Of a stretch of DNA of 40,131 nucleotides, positions 23,719-32,256 are shown piece after piece. How positions within the stretch are numbered: the stretch's first letter is position 1; each line of letters opens with the position of its first letter. The notes under the pieces are model-generated. The model searched no databases. It was not told the DNA's origin and saw only the letters and a list, made by a program, of their open reading frames with translations. The DNA lies in the NCBI GenBank assembly GCA_020438295.1, contig JAGQUV010000017.1, positions 1 through 40,131 on the forward strand, written 5' to 3'. A program made the position numbers and the translations under genes. Source of the stretch: Solirubrobacterales bacterium. Lineage in GTDB: Bacteria > Actinomycetota > Thermoleophilia > Solirubrobacterales > 70-9.

Positions 23719-25134
23719 ATGACCGGAAACAACGGAGCCGGCAGTCCGGCCGGCACGGACGCAATGCAGGAGATGGCCAAACGCCACCTCATGCTCCACT
23801 TCACCGACATGTCAGCCTTCAACGAGTACGACATGACGATCATCGAGCGGGGCGAGGGGGTGTACGTCTACGACCGTCAGGGCAACCGGTTGATCGACGG
23901 TCTGTCCGGCCTCTACTGCACCTCGCTCGGGCACTCGTACGGCGACGAGGTCGGGGAGGTGGCGCACGAGCAACTGAAGCGGCTGCCGTTTTCCTCGAAC
24001 TGGACCGTCGCCCACCCGCCTTCGATCGAGCTCGCCGCCCGGATCGCCGACCTGGCCCCCGATGGCATGAACCGGGTCTTCTTCACTTCCGGCGGGTCGG
24101 AGTCGGTCGAGTCGGCCTGGAAGATGGCCGTACAGTGGCAGCAGGCGAGGGGCGAGCCGCGTCGCCGCAAAGTGATCGCGCGCAAGAACGCCTACCACGG
24201 GGTGACCATGGGGGCGCTGTCGTTCACCGGGATCCCGGTATGCCGGACGCCGTTCGACCCGCTGGGGATACCGGCGGTGCACGTCTCCAACACAGGCGCG
24301 TACCGCCACCCCGAAGGCCACGACGAGGCGGCCCACTGCGCGGCGCTGCTGGCCGAGATCGAGCAGACGATCGAGTTCGAGGACGCCTCGACGATCGCGA
24401 TGATGATCGCCGAACCGGTCCAGAACGCCGGCGGCTGCTTCACCCCGCCGGCCGGCTACTGGCAGGGCCTTCGAGAGATCTGCGACCGCCACGGGATCCT
24501 GCTCTGCTCTGACGAGGTGATCTGTGCCTACGGCCGGATCGGCGAGTGGTTCGGGGGTCAGCGGTTCGGCTTCGTGCCGGACCTGGTCACCTTCGCCAAG
24601 GGGCTGACCGCGGCCCACTTCTCAATGGGCGGCGTGCTGATGCACGACCGGGTCGCAGAGCCGTTCCTCGACGGAACTACCGACTACAACAACGGACTCA
24701 CCTTCGGCGGGCATCCGGTCGGCTGTGCGGTGGCGCTCAAATCGCTGGAGATCATGGAGCGCGACGGCGTACTCGAGAACGTGCGGGCCAACGAGCCGGC
24801 CGTCGACCGGGCCCTGAACGGGCTGCGCGACATCCCGATCGTCGGCGACGTCCGTGGTATGGGTTATTTCTGGGCGATCGAGCTGGTCCGCGACCAGCAG
24901 ACCAGGGAACCGTTCTCCGGTTCGGACGCGGAGCGGCTGATGTCCGACGTGCTCTCGACCGCGCTGTACGAACGCGGGCTGATCTGCCGGCTCGACGATC
25001 GGGCCGACCCGATCGTCCAGATCGCCCCGCCACTGGTCTCCGAACCGGAGCTCTTCACGGAGATCGCCGGCATCTTGAGGGAGGGTTTCGAGATCGCCGC
25101 CGACCACGTGGGCGAGACGATCACCACGGGCTGA
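23719..25134 (+). CDS. Class III PLP-dependent aminotransferase
   Basis: A 471-residue omega-aminotransferase (class III, fold type I) that would move an amino group from an amine or omega-amino acid to pyruvate or 2-oxoglutarate, leaving an aldehyde or keto acid. Motifs: SGGSESVESAWK (PLP phosphate), AYHG, SDEVICAYGRIG with the ring-nitrogen Asp265, and TFAKGLT with the Schiff-base Lys294. It resembles the beta-alanine/putrescine:pyruvate group. The start ATG sits seven bases after TAGACT, so it is likely leaderless. It shares the divergent promoter and operator with flavoprotein copy A and ends at a strong hairpin. Its place between flavoproteins and a CoA ligase suggests a deamination step in the island. 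Confidence 0.93.
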   Translation: MTGNNGAGSPAGTDAMQEMAKRHLMLHFTDMSAFNEYDMTIIERGEGVYVYDRQGNRLIDGLSGLYCTSLGHSYGDEVGEVAHEQLKRLPFSSNWTVAHPPSIELAARIADLAPDGMNRVFFTSGGSESVESAWKMAVQWQQARGEPRRRKVIARKNAYHGVTMGALSFTGIPVCRTPFDPLGIPAVHVSNTGAYRHPEGHDEAAHCAALLAEIEQTIEFEDASTIAMMIAEPVQNAGGCFTPPAGYWQGLREICDRHGILLCSDEVICAYGRIGEWFGGQRFGFVPDLVTFAKGLTAAHFSMGGVLMHDRVAEPFLDGTTDYNNGLTFGGHPVGCAVALKSLEIMERDGVLENVRANEPAVDRALNGLRDIPIVGDVRGMGYFWAIELVRDQQTREPFSGSDAERLMSDVLSTALYERGLICRLDDRADPIVQIAPPLVSEPELFTEIAGILREGFEIAADHVGETITTG

Positions 25135-25152
25135 GCCGCTTTGCCCGGTCGT

Positions 25153-25174
25153 GGCGTGCCGCGCCCGGCACGCC
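25153..25174. terminator. Strong hairpin between convergent aminotransferase and CoA ligase genes
   Basis: Nine-base-pair perfect stem GGCGTGCCG / CGGCACGCC with a four-base loop, starting 18 bases after the aminotransferase stop and ending three bases before the CoA ligase stop. There is no U tract. A bidirectional terminator is likely. Confidence 0.55.
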
Positions 25175-25177
25175 GGA

Positions 25178-27367
25178 TCAGTCGGGCAGGCGACGGGCCA
25201 GGGCGTCGAGCACTACGGCACCGTCCGGACCGGCAGCGACCGGATTCAGTTCGAGCAGCTCGAGATCGGTTTCGAGTAGGACCCTGCCGGCCGTCGCGGC
25301 CAGCTCGGCGACGGCGTCGAGGTCGGGTGGCGCGGTGCCTCGACCGCCACTCAGCATCGCTGCGCCCCGCAGCCGGCCGAGTGCTGCCCGGATCCGATCC
25401 GGCTCGGCCGGCAGCGGCACCACGGCGACGTCGTCGAGCAGCTCGGTCCAGATGCCGCCGATGCCGACCGCGACATGAGGGACCACGGCGTCGCGCCGGG
25501 CGGCGACCAGCAGCTCGACCCCCGGCTCGACCATCGCTTCGACCAGGAACTCGACCGGTTCTCCGCTGCCACCGTCCCGTCCGGAGCGGTACCGCTCGAG
25601 CATCCCGGCGCAGGCGGCCTCCACTTCGGCCCGCGAACCCAGGTCCAGGCGGACCGCGCCGATCTCGCTCTTGTGCCGGATGCCGGGGCCCGAGAGTTTG
25701 ACCGCAACCGGCCAGCCGATTTCCTCGGCGATCGCCGCGCACTTCAACGGGTCGTCGGCGGTGCGTCCGGGCGGTACGACCAGGCCGAACTCACCGATCA
25801 GGAGCTTGGCCTCGGCCTCGGCCAGCCAGGACCGGTCAGGGTCCCCGGCCCGATCGGCCGGGCTGGCGGGGCCAGGGTCGCGGGACGTCCTTTCTGCTCG
25901 CGATTTCCCGGCGCTCTCGGCGATCCGGTGGAGTCGTCCGGGGTCCGGTGCGGCGATCCGTCCGGCCCGGGCCGCCGAAAGGGCCGCCGGGATGCCCCCG
26001 ACCACCGGGACGCCCTGGCCGGAAAGCTCCGCCACCGCTTCTTGGCTGACCAGGTCGGGCAGGGTCGAGGCAAAGATCGCGGCCGTTCCCGAACGGATCG
26101 CTCCGGCGACCAGGGCCCGGCGGACTTCGGACCATTCCTGCTCGTGCTCCGGTCGCAGGCCCTGGGGATGGTCGTGGAACAGCAGGAGCTGGTCGATCGA
26201 GGGATCCCGGCCGACCGTGGCCACGATCTCGCTCAGCAGCTCGGTCTCGGTCCAGAGCAGTGAGGTGTAGTCCAGCGGGTTGCCCGGGGTCGCGGCCTCC
26301 GGCAACAGCTCGCCGAGTCGGGTGAGCGTTTCCGGGGCGAGCGGTGGCAGATCGAGCCCCAGGGCTTCCGCCCGGTCGGCGGCGATGCCGGAGTCCCCGC
26401 CGGAACAGGTGAGGACGGCAGGTCCGCTCCGGGTCGGCGACCGCGGCCCGGGCGGGGCCTTCGGCAGGGCCCGGGGCTCGGCCAGGACCCGGGCCAGCTC
26501 GAGCAGCTCGTGCGGATCGGTCGCCCAGGCGGCCCCGGCCTCGTCCATCAAGGCCCGAAAGACGCGGTGGTCGCCGGCCACGGCCCCGGTGTGGGCGGCC
26601 GCGGCCTGGCCGCCGGCGGCCGAGCTCCCGACCTTGAGCACGGCTACCCGGACGCCGCGATCGGCGCAGCTCGCCAGCGACTCGGCCAGGGCCCGGCCGT
26701 CGCCGTCGGTTTCCTGGAACAGCGCGATCGAGCGCACCCCTTCGCGGCGGGCGATCGCCTCGACCCAGGCGCCGGTGTCGAGCACGGTCTGGTTGCCGGT
26801 CGAGACGATCGTGTGGAAGTTGATGCCCCGCCGTGAGCCGATCGCGTTGACCGCGACGTTGCCGCTCTGGGAGACCATGGCGACGCCGCCGGGGACCAGG
26901 GCCGGCAGCGAGTCGCCCCAGATCGAGCCGCCACCGGCGACCGAGACGATGCCGTTGCCGTTCGGTCCGCATACGGGCAGGCCTCCGGCCAGTGCGATCC
27001 GCCTCAGTTCCTCTTCGGCCTGCCGGCCGGACTCGACCTCGCCGAAACCGGCGGCAAGCACGACCGCCCCGCCGCAGCCCCGCTCGACTGCATCGGCGAT
27101 CGCGGCCGGGACGAGCGCGGCCGGGATCGCGACCACGACCGCGTCGGCCGGCTCGGGCAGGTCGAGCAGGCTGGGGAAGCAGGGCCGTCCGTGCACCTCG
27201 CGGCGGTTCGGGTTCACCCCCCAGATCGGTCCCCCGAAGCCGGAGAATGCGAGGTTGCGGAGCACGGTGTCGGCGTAGGAGCCGATCCGCTCGCTTGCCC
27301 CGACCACCGCGATCGACCTGGGATCGAGGAGTGGGGAGGGGTCGGGGATCGGGGTCCGGGTGGCCAT
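25178..27367 (-). CDS. ADP-forming acetate/acyl-CoA ligase (fused alpha-beta)
   Basis: Single-chain nucleoside-diphosphate-forming acyl-CoA synthetase of 729 residues. It converts an organic acid, CoA and ATP to acyl-CoA, ADP and phosphate, or the reverse. Domains in order: CoA-binding (about 10-140, VVGASERIGS), succinyl-CoA-ligase-like (about 150-460, with SQSGN and the likely phospho-His259 in AAHTGAVAGD), and ATP-grasp (about 505-725, with VKLSGPGIRHKSEIGAV and the ending LLELNP). A Pro/Arg/Ser-rich linker joins the last two. It lies 76 bases downstream of the acyl-CoA dehydrogenase gene on the same strand and probably shares its operator-controlled promoter. Acid substrate unknown. Confidence 0.9.
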   Translation of the reverse strand: MATRTPIPDPSPLLDPRSIAVVGASERIGSYADTVLRNLAFSGFGGPIWGVNPNRREVHGRPCFPSLLDLPEPADAVVVAIPAALVPAAIADAVERGCGGAVVLAAGFGEVESGRQAEEELRRIALAGGLPVCGPNGNGIVSVAGGGSIWGDSLPALVPGGVAMVSQSGNVAVNAIGSRRGINFHTIVSTGNQTVLDTGAWVEAIARREGVRSIALFQETDGDGRALAESLASCADRGVRVAVLKVGSSAAGGQAAAAHTGAVAGDHRVFRALMDEAGAAWATDPHELLELARVLAEPRALPKAPPGPRSPTRSGPAVLTCSGGDSGIAADRAEALGLDLPPLAPETLTRLGELLPEAATPGNPLDYTSLLWTETELLSEIVATVGRDPSIDQLLLFHDHPQGLRPEHEQEWSEVRRALVAGAIRSGTAAIFASTLPDLVSQEAVAELSGQGVPVVGGIPAALSAARAGRIAAPDPGRLHRIAESAGKSRAERTSRDPGPASPADRAGDPDRSWLAEAEAKLLIGEFGLVVPPGRTADDPLKCAAIAEEIGWPVAVKLSGPGIRHKSEIGAVRLDLGSRAEVEAACAGMLERYRSGRDGGSGEPVEFLVEAMVEPGVELLVAARRDAVVPHVAVGIGGIWTELLDDVAVVPLPAEPDRIRAALGRLRGAAMLSGGRGTAPPDLDAVAELAATAGRVLLETDLELLELNPVAAGPDGAVVLDALARRLPD

Positions 27368-27443
27368 TTCAGAAGGGCTCGGGCCGGGTCGGCGGGTGTC
27401 GCGGCCGGGCGCCGATCGGGCCGGCCCGCTCGGCGGCTCCTGC

Positions 27444-28640
27444 TCAGTGGAGCATCGTCTCGACTCCGCGACGCTCCAGCCCCCGGGCGATGATCAGCCG
27501 CTGGATCTCGCTGGTTCCCTCCCAGATCCGGTCGACCCTGAGCTCGCGCAGGAAACGCTCGGCGACGTTCGACCGCAGGTAGCCGCGGCCGCCGAACACC
27601 TGGACGCAGCGGTCGGCACACCGCCAGGCCGCTTCCGAGACGAACAGCTTGGCCATCGAGGCCTTGTGGTGGCAGATCTTGGGGTCGGCCCCGGCATCGA
27701 TCCGCTCGGCCACGTCGACGGCGAGCAGGCGGCCGGCGGTGGCGTCGGCAGCCGAATCGGCCAGCGGGAACGAGACCCCCTGGTAGTCGAAGATCCGGGA
27801 GCCGCCCTGCTCGCGCCCGGTCGCCCAGTCGACCGTTTCGTCAAGCAGCCGCCACATCGAACCGACCCCGCGCGAGGCGATGCCGAGCCGCTCCTCGGAG
27901 AACCAGGAGCGCTGGACCTCGTCGCCGCCACCGACCCCGCCGATCACGTCGCCGGACCCGACCTCGACGTCGGTGAAGGTGATCGTAGGGTGGCCGTCCG
28001 GGTAGCTGTGGGTGAAGGCCGGGTCGGCGACCGTCTCGATCCCGGGCAGGCTCTTGTCGACCACGAACAGGGTCGGATGCTTTTCGCCGTCCTCGATCAG
28101 GTTGGCCATCACGACCAGGACCGAGGCGACGTCGCCGGAGGTGACGAACCACTTCTCCCCGTTGATCAGAAAGCCGCCGTCGCTGCGGACCGCGGTCGCC
28201 TCGATCTGCGAGGGGTCGGACCCCGCCCCCTTCTCGGTCACCGCGTAGGCATCACGCAGCTCGCCCCTGAGCGCCGGGACCAGCCAGCGCTCGGCCAGCT
28301 CCGGGGAAGCGTGGTCCCAGACGTTGTACGCGTTGGGGATGTGCCAGCTGATCGCGTTGGTGGAACGGCCCAGTTGCTCTTCGACCAGGAACCACTCGAG
28401 AGAAGACCAGCCCTGCCCGCCGTATTCGGGCTTGTGCAGCCCGCCGACCAGGCCGGCGTCCACGGCTGCCGCCTTGACCTCGGCGATCCGGGAATCGGGC
28501 AGCCTGCCGTGCAGGCGCTCGGCCTCCTCCTCGAGCGGGATCAGGGCGTCGTCGACGAAACGCCTGGCCCTTCCCTGGAGGTCTAGCTCACGCTCGGAGA
28601 GGTCGTCCACGACGACTGCGGCTGATCCGTTTTCACTCAT
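27444..28640 (-). CDS. Acyl-CoA dehydrogenase
   Basis: FAD enzyme that makes the alpha-beta double bond in an acyl-CoA and passes electrons to ETF. The 398 residues show the normal family layout: helical N-domain, a beta domain with YAVTEKGAGSDPSQIE and INGEKWFVTSGD, and a C-terminal helical domain with FGGRGYLRSNVAERFLRELR. The catalytic base is Glu374 in IWEGTSEIQ. A GAGGGA ribosome binding site precedes the ATG, and a -35/-10 pair (TTGACT, 17 bases, TACGCT at 28682-28687) gives a leader of about 35 bases. The -35 is one arm of operator site 2. First gene of the leftward arm with the CoA ligase; its natural acyl chain is unknown. Confidence 0.94.
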   Translation of the reverse strand: MSENGSAAVVVDDLSERELDLQGRARRFVDDALIPLEEEAERLHGRLPDSRIAEVKAAAVDAGLVGGLHKPEYGGQGWSSLEWFLVEEQLGRSTNAISWHIPNAYNVWDHASPELAERWLVPALRGELRDAYAVTEKGAGSDPSQIEATAVRSDGGFLINGEKWFVTSGDVASVLVVMANLIEDGEKHPTLFVVDKSLPGIETVADPAFTHSYPDGHPTITFTDVEVGSGDVIGGVGGGDEVQRSWFSEERLGIASRGVGSMWRLLDETVDWATGREQGGSRIFDYQGVSFPLADSAADATAGRLLAVDVAERIDAGADPKICHHKASMAKLFVSEAAWRCADRCVQVFGGRGYLRSNVAERFLRELRVDRIWEGTSEIQRLIIARGLERRGVETMLH

Positions 28641-28681
28641 GCTTCCCTCGATCCTGAATCTGTCTGGCGCCGGACGCCGGC

Positions 28682-28723
28682 AGCGTACATGCGGTTGACT
28701 ACAAAGTCAATAACGGCTAGGTT
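28682..28723. promoter_or_regulatory. Overlapping divergent promoters for acyl-CoA dehydrogenase and Rieske genes
   Basis: Rightward: TTGACT (28695-28700), a 17-base spacer, TAGGTT (28718-28723). Leftward: TTGACT on the minus strand (28705-28710), a 17-base spacer, TACGCT (28682-28687). Each -35 lies inside the spacer of the other promoter, and the two -35 hexamers are the two arms of the palindrome at 28695-28710. These are the best sigma70-type promoters in the window. Confidence 0.65.
28695..28710. promoter_or_regulatory. Putative TetR operator, site 2
   Basis: TTGACTACAAAGTCAA is a perfect palindrome of six-base arms around ACAA. With the preceding GCGG it matches site 1 (23672-23687) at 14 contiguous bases. 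It covers both -35 boxes of the divergent promoters, so one bound dimer would silence both operons. The likely binder is the TetR protein encoded at 31654-32256. Confidence 0.68.
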
Positions 28724-28754
28724 TGCCGCAATCGACCGGATTTGGAGCGTCGGA

Positions 28755-29987
28755 ATGAGTGGGATGGAGACGATGAACGGGTCCAGCACCGGGGCGGTAC
28801 TGCCGCTCGACCCGGCCGAGGTCAGGCGGAACCTGGAGCCGCTGGCCCGGGCCTCGATGCTCCCACCGGCGGCATTCGCCGGCCAGGAGGTCTTCGACTG
28901 GGAACTGGAGAACCTGTTCTCGTCGGGCTGGATCTGTTTCGGCCACGTATCCCGGGTCGGTCGCCCCGGCATGTACCTGAAGCGGGAGATCGGCGACGAC
29001 AGCGTGGTAGTGGTCTGCGGGGAAGACGGCGTCCCACGGGCCTTTCTCAATGTCTGCCGCCACCGCGGGTCGACCATCGTGCAGGACAGCGAGGGCTCGG
29101 TGAAGAAGCGCCTCCAGTGTCCCTACCACGCCTGGTCGTACGGGCTCGACGGCAGCCTGGTCGCCACCCCGCACATGGACCAGGTGGACGACTTCGACCG
29201 GAGCTGCTTCGGGCTGATCCCGGTGCGCTCGGCCGTGGTCGGCGGGCTGCTCCTGGTCGATCTGGGCGGCCAGGCCCCCGACGCGCGGGAGCACGTGGGG
29301 GAGCTGGTCGACCACCTCGACCACTACCGCAACTCCGAGCTGGTCGGTGGCGGCCGGGTCGAGTACTCGGTCGAGGCCAACTGGAAAGGGATCGCCGAGA
29401 ACTACAACGAGTGCCTGCACTGCCCCGGCATCCACCCCGAACTGAACCGGCTCAGCAATTACATGAGCGGAGAGGAGTTCTACGGGGCCGGCGAGTGGTG
29501 CGGCGGCTCGATGACCCTGACCGCCGGCGACGCGGCGACGATGGGCAGCGGCGGCGGCCACGCTTCTTCGCGTCCCCCGATCACCGGCCTGACCGAGGCC
29601 GAAGAGCGGTCGGTCCTCTATTTCGCGCTTTTCCCGAACGCCCTGGTCTCGCTGCATCCCGACTACGTGATGCTGCACACCCTGTACCCGCGGGGTCCGG
29701 GCGAGACCGAGGTGATCTGCGAGTGGTTCTTCGAGCAGCGCTCGGTGGAGGCCGAGGACTTCGACCCGACCGACGCGATCGAGTTCTGGGACATGACCAA
29801 CCGGCAGGACTGGCACGTCTGCGAGCTGGCCCAGCAGGGGGTCCGGATCAAGGGCTACACGGCCGGCCGCTATTCCGGTGAGGAGTCGACCGTGCACGCC
29901 TTCGACAACATGATCGCCCGCCGCTACCTGGAGGCTCTCGAGCCGGGGTCCCGCCCCGAGCCGATTCGCGAAGGGGCGGCCGCTTGA
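28755..29987 (+). CDS. Rieske non-heme iron oxygenase, alpha subunit (quaternary-ammonium type)
   Basis: A 410-residue oxygenase with an N-terminal Rieske [2Fe-2S] domain (Cys101, His103 in CRHRG; Cys122, His125 in CPYHAW) and a mononuclear iron catalytic domain (His222 and His227 in NECLHCPGIH). The residue bridging the two iron sites is Glu219, as known for carnitine monooxygenase CntA and relatives, where most ring-hydroxylating enzymes have Asp. This, and the NYNECLHCPGIHPEL context, place it nearer glycine-betaine/carnitine-type oxygenases than aromatic dioxygenases (inference). No reductase or ferredoxin gene is visible. The start at 28755 has GGAG eight bases upstream. First gene of the rightward operon under operator site 2; the next gene starts inside its stop codon. 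Confidence 0.9.
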   Translation: MSGMETMNGSSTGAVLPLDPAEVRRNLEPLARASMLPPAAFAGQEVFDWELENLFSSGWICFGHVSRVGRPGMYLKREIGDDSVVVVCGEDGVPRAFLNVCRHRGSTIVQDSEGSVKKRLQCPYHAWSYGLDGSLVATPHMDQVDDFDRSCFGLIPVRSAVVGGLLLVDLGGQAPDAREHVGELVDHLDHYRNSELVGGGRVEYSVEANWKGIAENYNECLHCPGIHPELNRLSNYMSGEEFYGAGEWCGGSMTLTAGDAATMGSGGGHASSRPPITGLTEAEERSVLYFALFPNALVSLHPDYVMLHTLYPRGPGETEVICEWFFEQRSVEAEDFDPTDAIEFWDMTNRQDWHVCELAQQGVRIKGYTAGRYSGEESTVHAFDNMIARRYLEALEPGSRPEPIREGAAA

Positions 29988-31597
29988 ATCCGGTCGCCGA
30001 CCAGCTTGGCGAGCTAGGCCTGCCCGAGCCGCTTTCGGCGCTGGCCGCGCGCGACTGGGATGCGGTGGTCGTCGGCGCGGGCCACAACGGCCTGACCGCC
30101 GCCGCTTACCTCGCCCGGGCCGGCCAGAGCGTGCTGGTCCTGGAACGGGCCGACCGGGTCGGCGGCGCCTGCACCCTGGAGCGCCCGTTCGCCGAGCGGG
30201 ACTTCGTGGTCAGCCCCTGCGCCTACGTGGTCGGCCTGCTCGATGACCTGGTGATCGACGAGCTCGACCTCAGGAAGCGGGGCCTGCGCTTCTTCACCGC
30301 CGACCCCAACCTGTGGGTCCCGTTCGAAGACGGAACCGCGTTCGGCCAGTTCCTGGACGACCAGCGGACCCAGGCCAACCTGGATGCACTCGGGGTCTCG
30401 GCCGGCGACCAGAAGGGGTATTGGGAGTACGAGCGCCTTTTCGACCAGGTCCGAATCAAGTTGCGCAAGGGGGCGCGGGACACCTGGGTCGGGGACAGCC
30501 CCTCCCGCGACGAGATCGAGCAGATCCTCGGCGGGGACCGGGAGATGATCGACCTCTGCTTCAACGACTCGATCGCCGATGTCCTGGAGCGCTACATCGA
30601 CGACCAGCGCCTCCATACCGCACTTTACGGCCAGGGGGTGATCGGCACCTGGGGCGGGCCGTTCGAACCGGGGACCGCTTCGATCAAGCTGATGCACTAC
30701 CAGGGTGACCTCGAGGGCCAGGGCCCGGTCTGGGGTTACGTGGAGGGCGGCATGGGCATGGTCAGCTTCGCGATCGCCGACGCGGCGATCGAGGCCGGGG
30801 CTTCGGTCGCCTGCGGGGTCGAGGTCGCGGCGATCGTCCCGGGGGTGGGCGTCGAGTGCGAGGACGGCACCGTGATCAGGGCGCGGAACGTGGTCTGCAA
30901 TACCGATCCCAAGCGGCTGCTCGGCCTGCTCGGCGGCGAGCCGGTCGACCGGGGATTCACCGACCGCCTGGAGGCCTGGAAGATGCGCAGCCCGGTGGTC
31001 AAGTTCAACGCGGCGCTCGAGCGGCTGCCCGAATGGACCGCGGCGCCCGGTGAGACCTGGCCGGCCCAGGCGACGATCGATGCGTGCGGGACGATGGACG
31101 AGGCCCAGGCCGCGTTCGAACGATGCGCCGAGGGTGAGCCGACGGTCGCGTTCGCCGAGATCTACATCCAGACCGGGTACGACCCGACCGTCGCGCCGGA
31201 CGGGAAGCACCTGATCAGTGTGTTCGGACAGTACGCGCCTTACGAGATCGAGGGCAGTGACTGGGACGCGAAGCGAGCCGACGTCGCGGGCCAGTTCATC
31301 GATCTGATCGGCCGGTTCGCACCCGACTTCGGTGACTGCGTGATCGAGCACGAGGTGCTGGGCCCGCCCGACATCGAGTCGAGGGTCGGCCTGACTGGCG
31401 GCAACATCTTCCAGGGCGAGGTCACCCCGGACCAGATGTGGCAGGACCGGCTCAGTGCGAAGACGCCGGTGCCCGGGCTCTACATGTCGGGAGCGGCGAC
31501 CCATCCGGCCGGAAGCGTGATCGCGCTCAACGGTCGCAACGCGGCCGAGGCGGTTCTGTCGGATCTCGGGCGGGAGACAGGTGACGGAATTCGATGA
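29984..31597 (+). CDS. PYROXD2 / phytoene-dehydrogenase-like FAD oxidoreductase (copy B)
   Basis: A 537-residue flavoprotein related to the copy at 21964-23646: VVGAGHNG (29-36), ERADRVGGAC, a middle block LYGQGVIGTWGGPFEPGTAS, and the C-terminal FAD motif GLYMSGAATHPAGSVIALNGRNAAE. The TTG start overlaps the TGA of the Rieske gene by four bases (TTGA), so the two are translationally coupled and probably act in consecutive steps. Specificity cannot be read from sequence; carotenoid desaturation is unlikely because no other carotenoid gene is present. It may oxidise a C-N or C-C bond in the product of the Rieske enzyme (inference). Confidence 0.87.
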   Translation: MNPVADQLGELGLPEPLSALAARDWDAVVVGAGHNGLTAAAYLARAGQSVLVLERADRVGGACTLERPFAERDFVVSPCAYVVGLLDDLVIDELDLRKRGLRFFTADPNLWVPFEDGTAFGQFLDDQRTQANLDALGVSAGDQKGYWEYERLFDQVRIKLRKGARDTWVGDSPSRDEIEQILGGDREMIDLCFNDSIADVLERYIDDQRLHTALYGQGVIGTWGGPFEPGTASIKLMHYQGDLEGQGPVWGYVEGGMGMVSFAIADAAIEAGASVACGVEVAAIVPGVGVECEDGTVIRARNVVCNTDPKRLLGLLGGEPVDRGFTDRLEAWKMRSPVVKFNAALERLPEWTAAPGETWPAQATIDACGTMDEAQAAFERCAEGEPTVAFAEIYIQTGYDPTVAPDGKHLISVFGQYAPYEIEGSDWDAKRADVAGQFIDLIGRFAPDFGDCVIEHEVLGPPDIESRVGLTGGNIFQGEVTPDQMWQDRLSAKTPVPGLYMSGAATHPAGSVIALNGRNAAEAVLSDLGRETGDGIR

Positions 31598-31653
31598 CCA
31601 GCGGCGGGCGGGATCACTCGGGCCCGGTGCCGGGGCGGCGCTGAGCGGGGCAG

Positions 31654-32256
31654 ATGGCAGTCGGCGCCCGCGACAGAATACTCGAGGCGGCCTGCGAGGC
31701 GATCGCCGCCGAAGGGATAGACGATGTGCGGATCGCCCGGGTCGCCCAGCGGGCCGGTGCCTCCACGGCGCTGGTCCACCACTACTTCTCGACCAGGGAG
31801 GAACTGCTCGAGCAGGCGCTGATGCGCTCGTACGAGGTGGCGGCGGCCGACCGGTTCGGCCGGCCGGTCGATCCCGATGCCTCGGCCACCGAGCGGCTCC
31901 GGGTGATGATCGACGAGTGCCTTCCGCTGCCCGGCATGCAACGCGACGAGTGGACGCTTTGGGTCGAGCTCTGGCTCCAGGCGACCAGGGATCCGGCGAT
32001 GCAGCCGATGGGGACCAGGCTCTACGAGGCCTACCGCAACTGGATGCTGGAAGTGATCGAGCTCGGGGTCGAGCGCGGCGAGTTCACGACCGACGAGCCG
32101 GAGGCGAGCGCCGATTTCGCGATCGGCCTGCTCGACGGGCTCGGGGTGAGGGCACTGATCGGGGATCCCGAAATGGATATCGAGCGGGTGCGCTCACTGG
32201 CCGCCCGGAAGATTGCGATCGAGCTCGGGCTGGACCCGTCCGAGCTGAGCGACTAG
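31654..32256 (+). CDS. TetR/AcrR family transcriptional regulator
   Basis: A 200-residue one-component regulator. The N-terminal helix-turn-helix (about 26-46) reads VRIARVAQRAGASTALVHHYF, followed by the STREELLEQAL helix, typical of the BetI-like part of the family. The C-terminal ligand domain contains WTLWVELWLQATRDPAM and ends ARKIAIELGL. It lies between the flavoprotein gene (56-base gap) and the transporter genes (58-base gap), all on the same strand, so it is probably expressed from operator site 2 and autoregulated. It is the natural candidate to bind the repeated palindrome at 23672 and 28695. The inducer may be the imported substrate or a CoA or amine intermediate. Confidence 0.93.
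   Translation: MAVGARDRILEAACEAIAAEGIDDVRIARVAQRAGASTALVHHYFSTREELLEQALMRSYEVAAADRFGRPVDPDASATERLRVMIDECLPLPGMQRDEWTLWVELWLQATRDPAMQPMGTRLYEAYRNWMLEVIELGVERGEFTTDEPEASADFAIGLLDGLGVRALIGDPEMDIERVRSLAARKIAIELGLDPSELSD

Noticed and set aside
28755..29987. Classical aromatic ring dioxygenase
   Set aside because: No beta subunit, ferredoxin or dihydrodiol dehydrogenase nearby, and the bridging residue is Glu as in carnitine-type enzymes.
21964..31597. Carotenoid biosynthesis cluster, suggested by two phytoene-dehydrogenase-like proteins
   Set aside because: No phytoene synthase, GGPP synthase or cyclase is present; the copies are of PYROXD2-like type and sit among amine and CoA genes.
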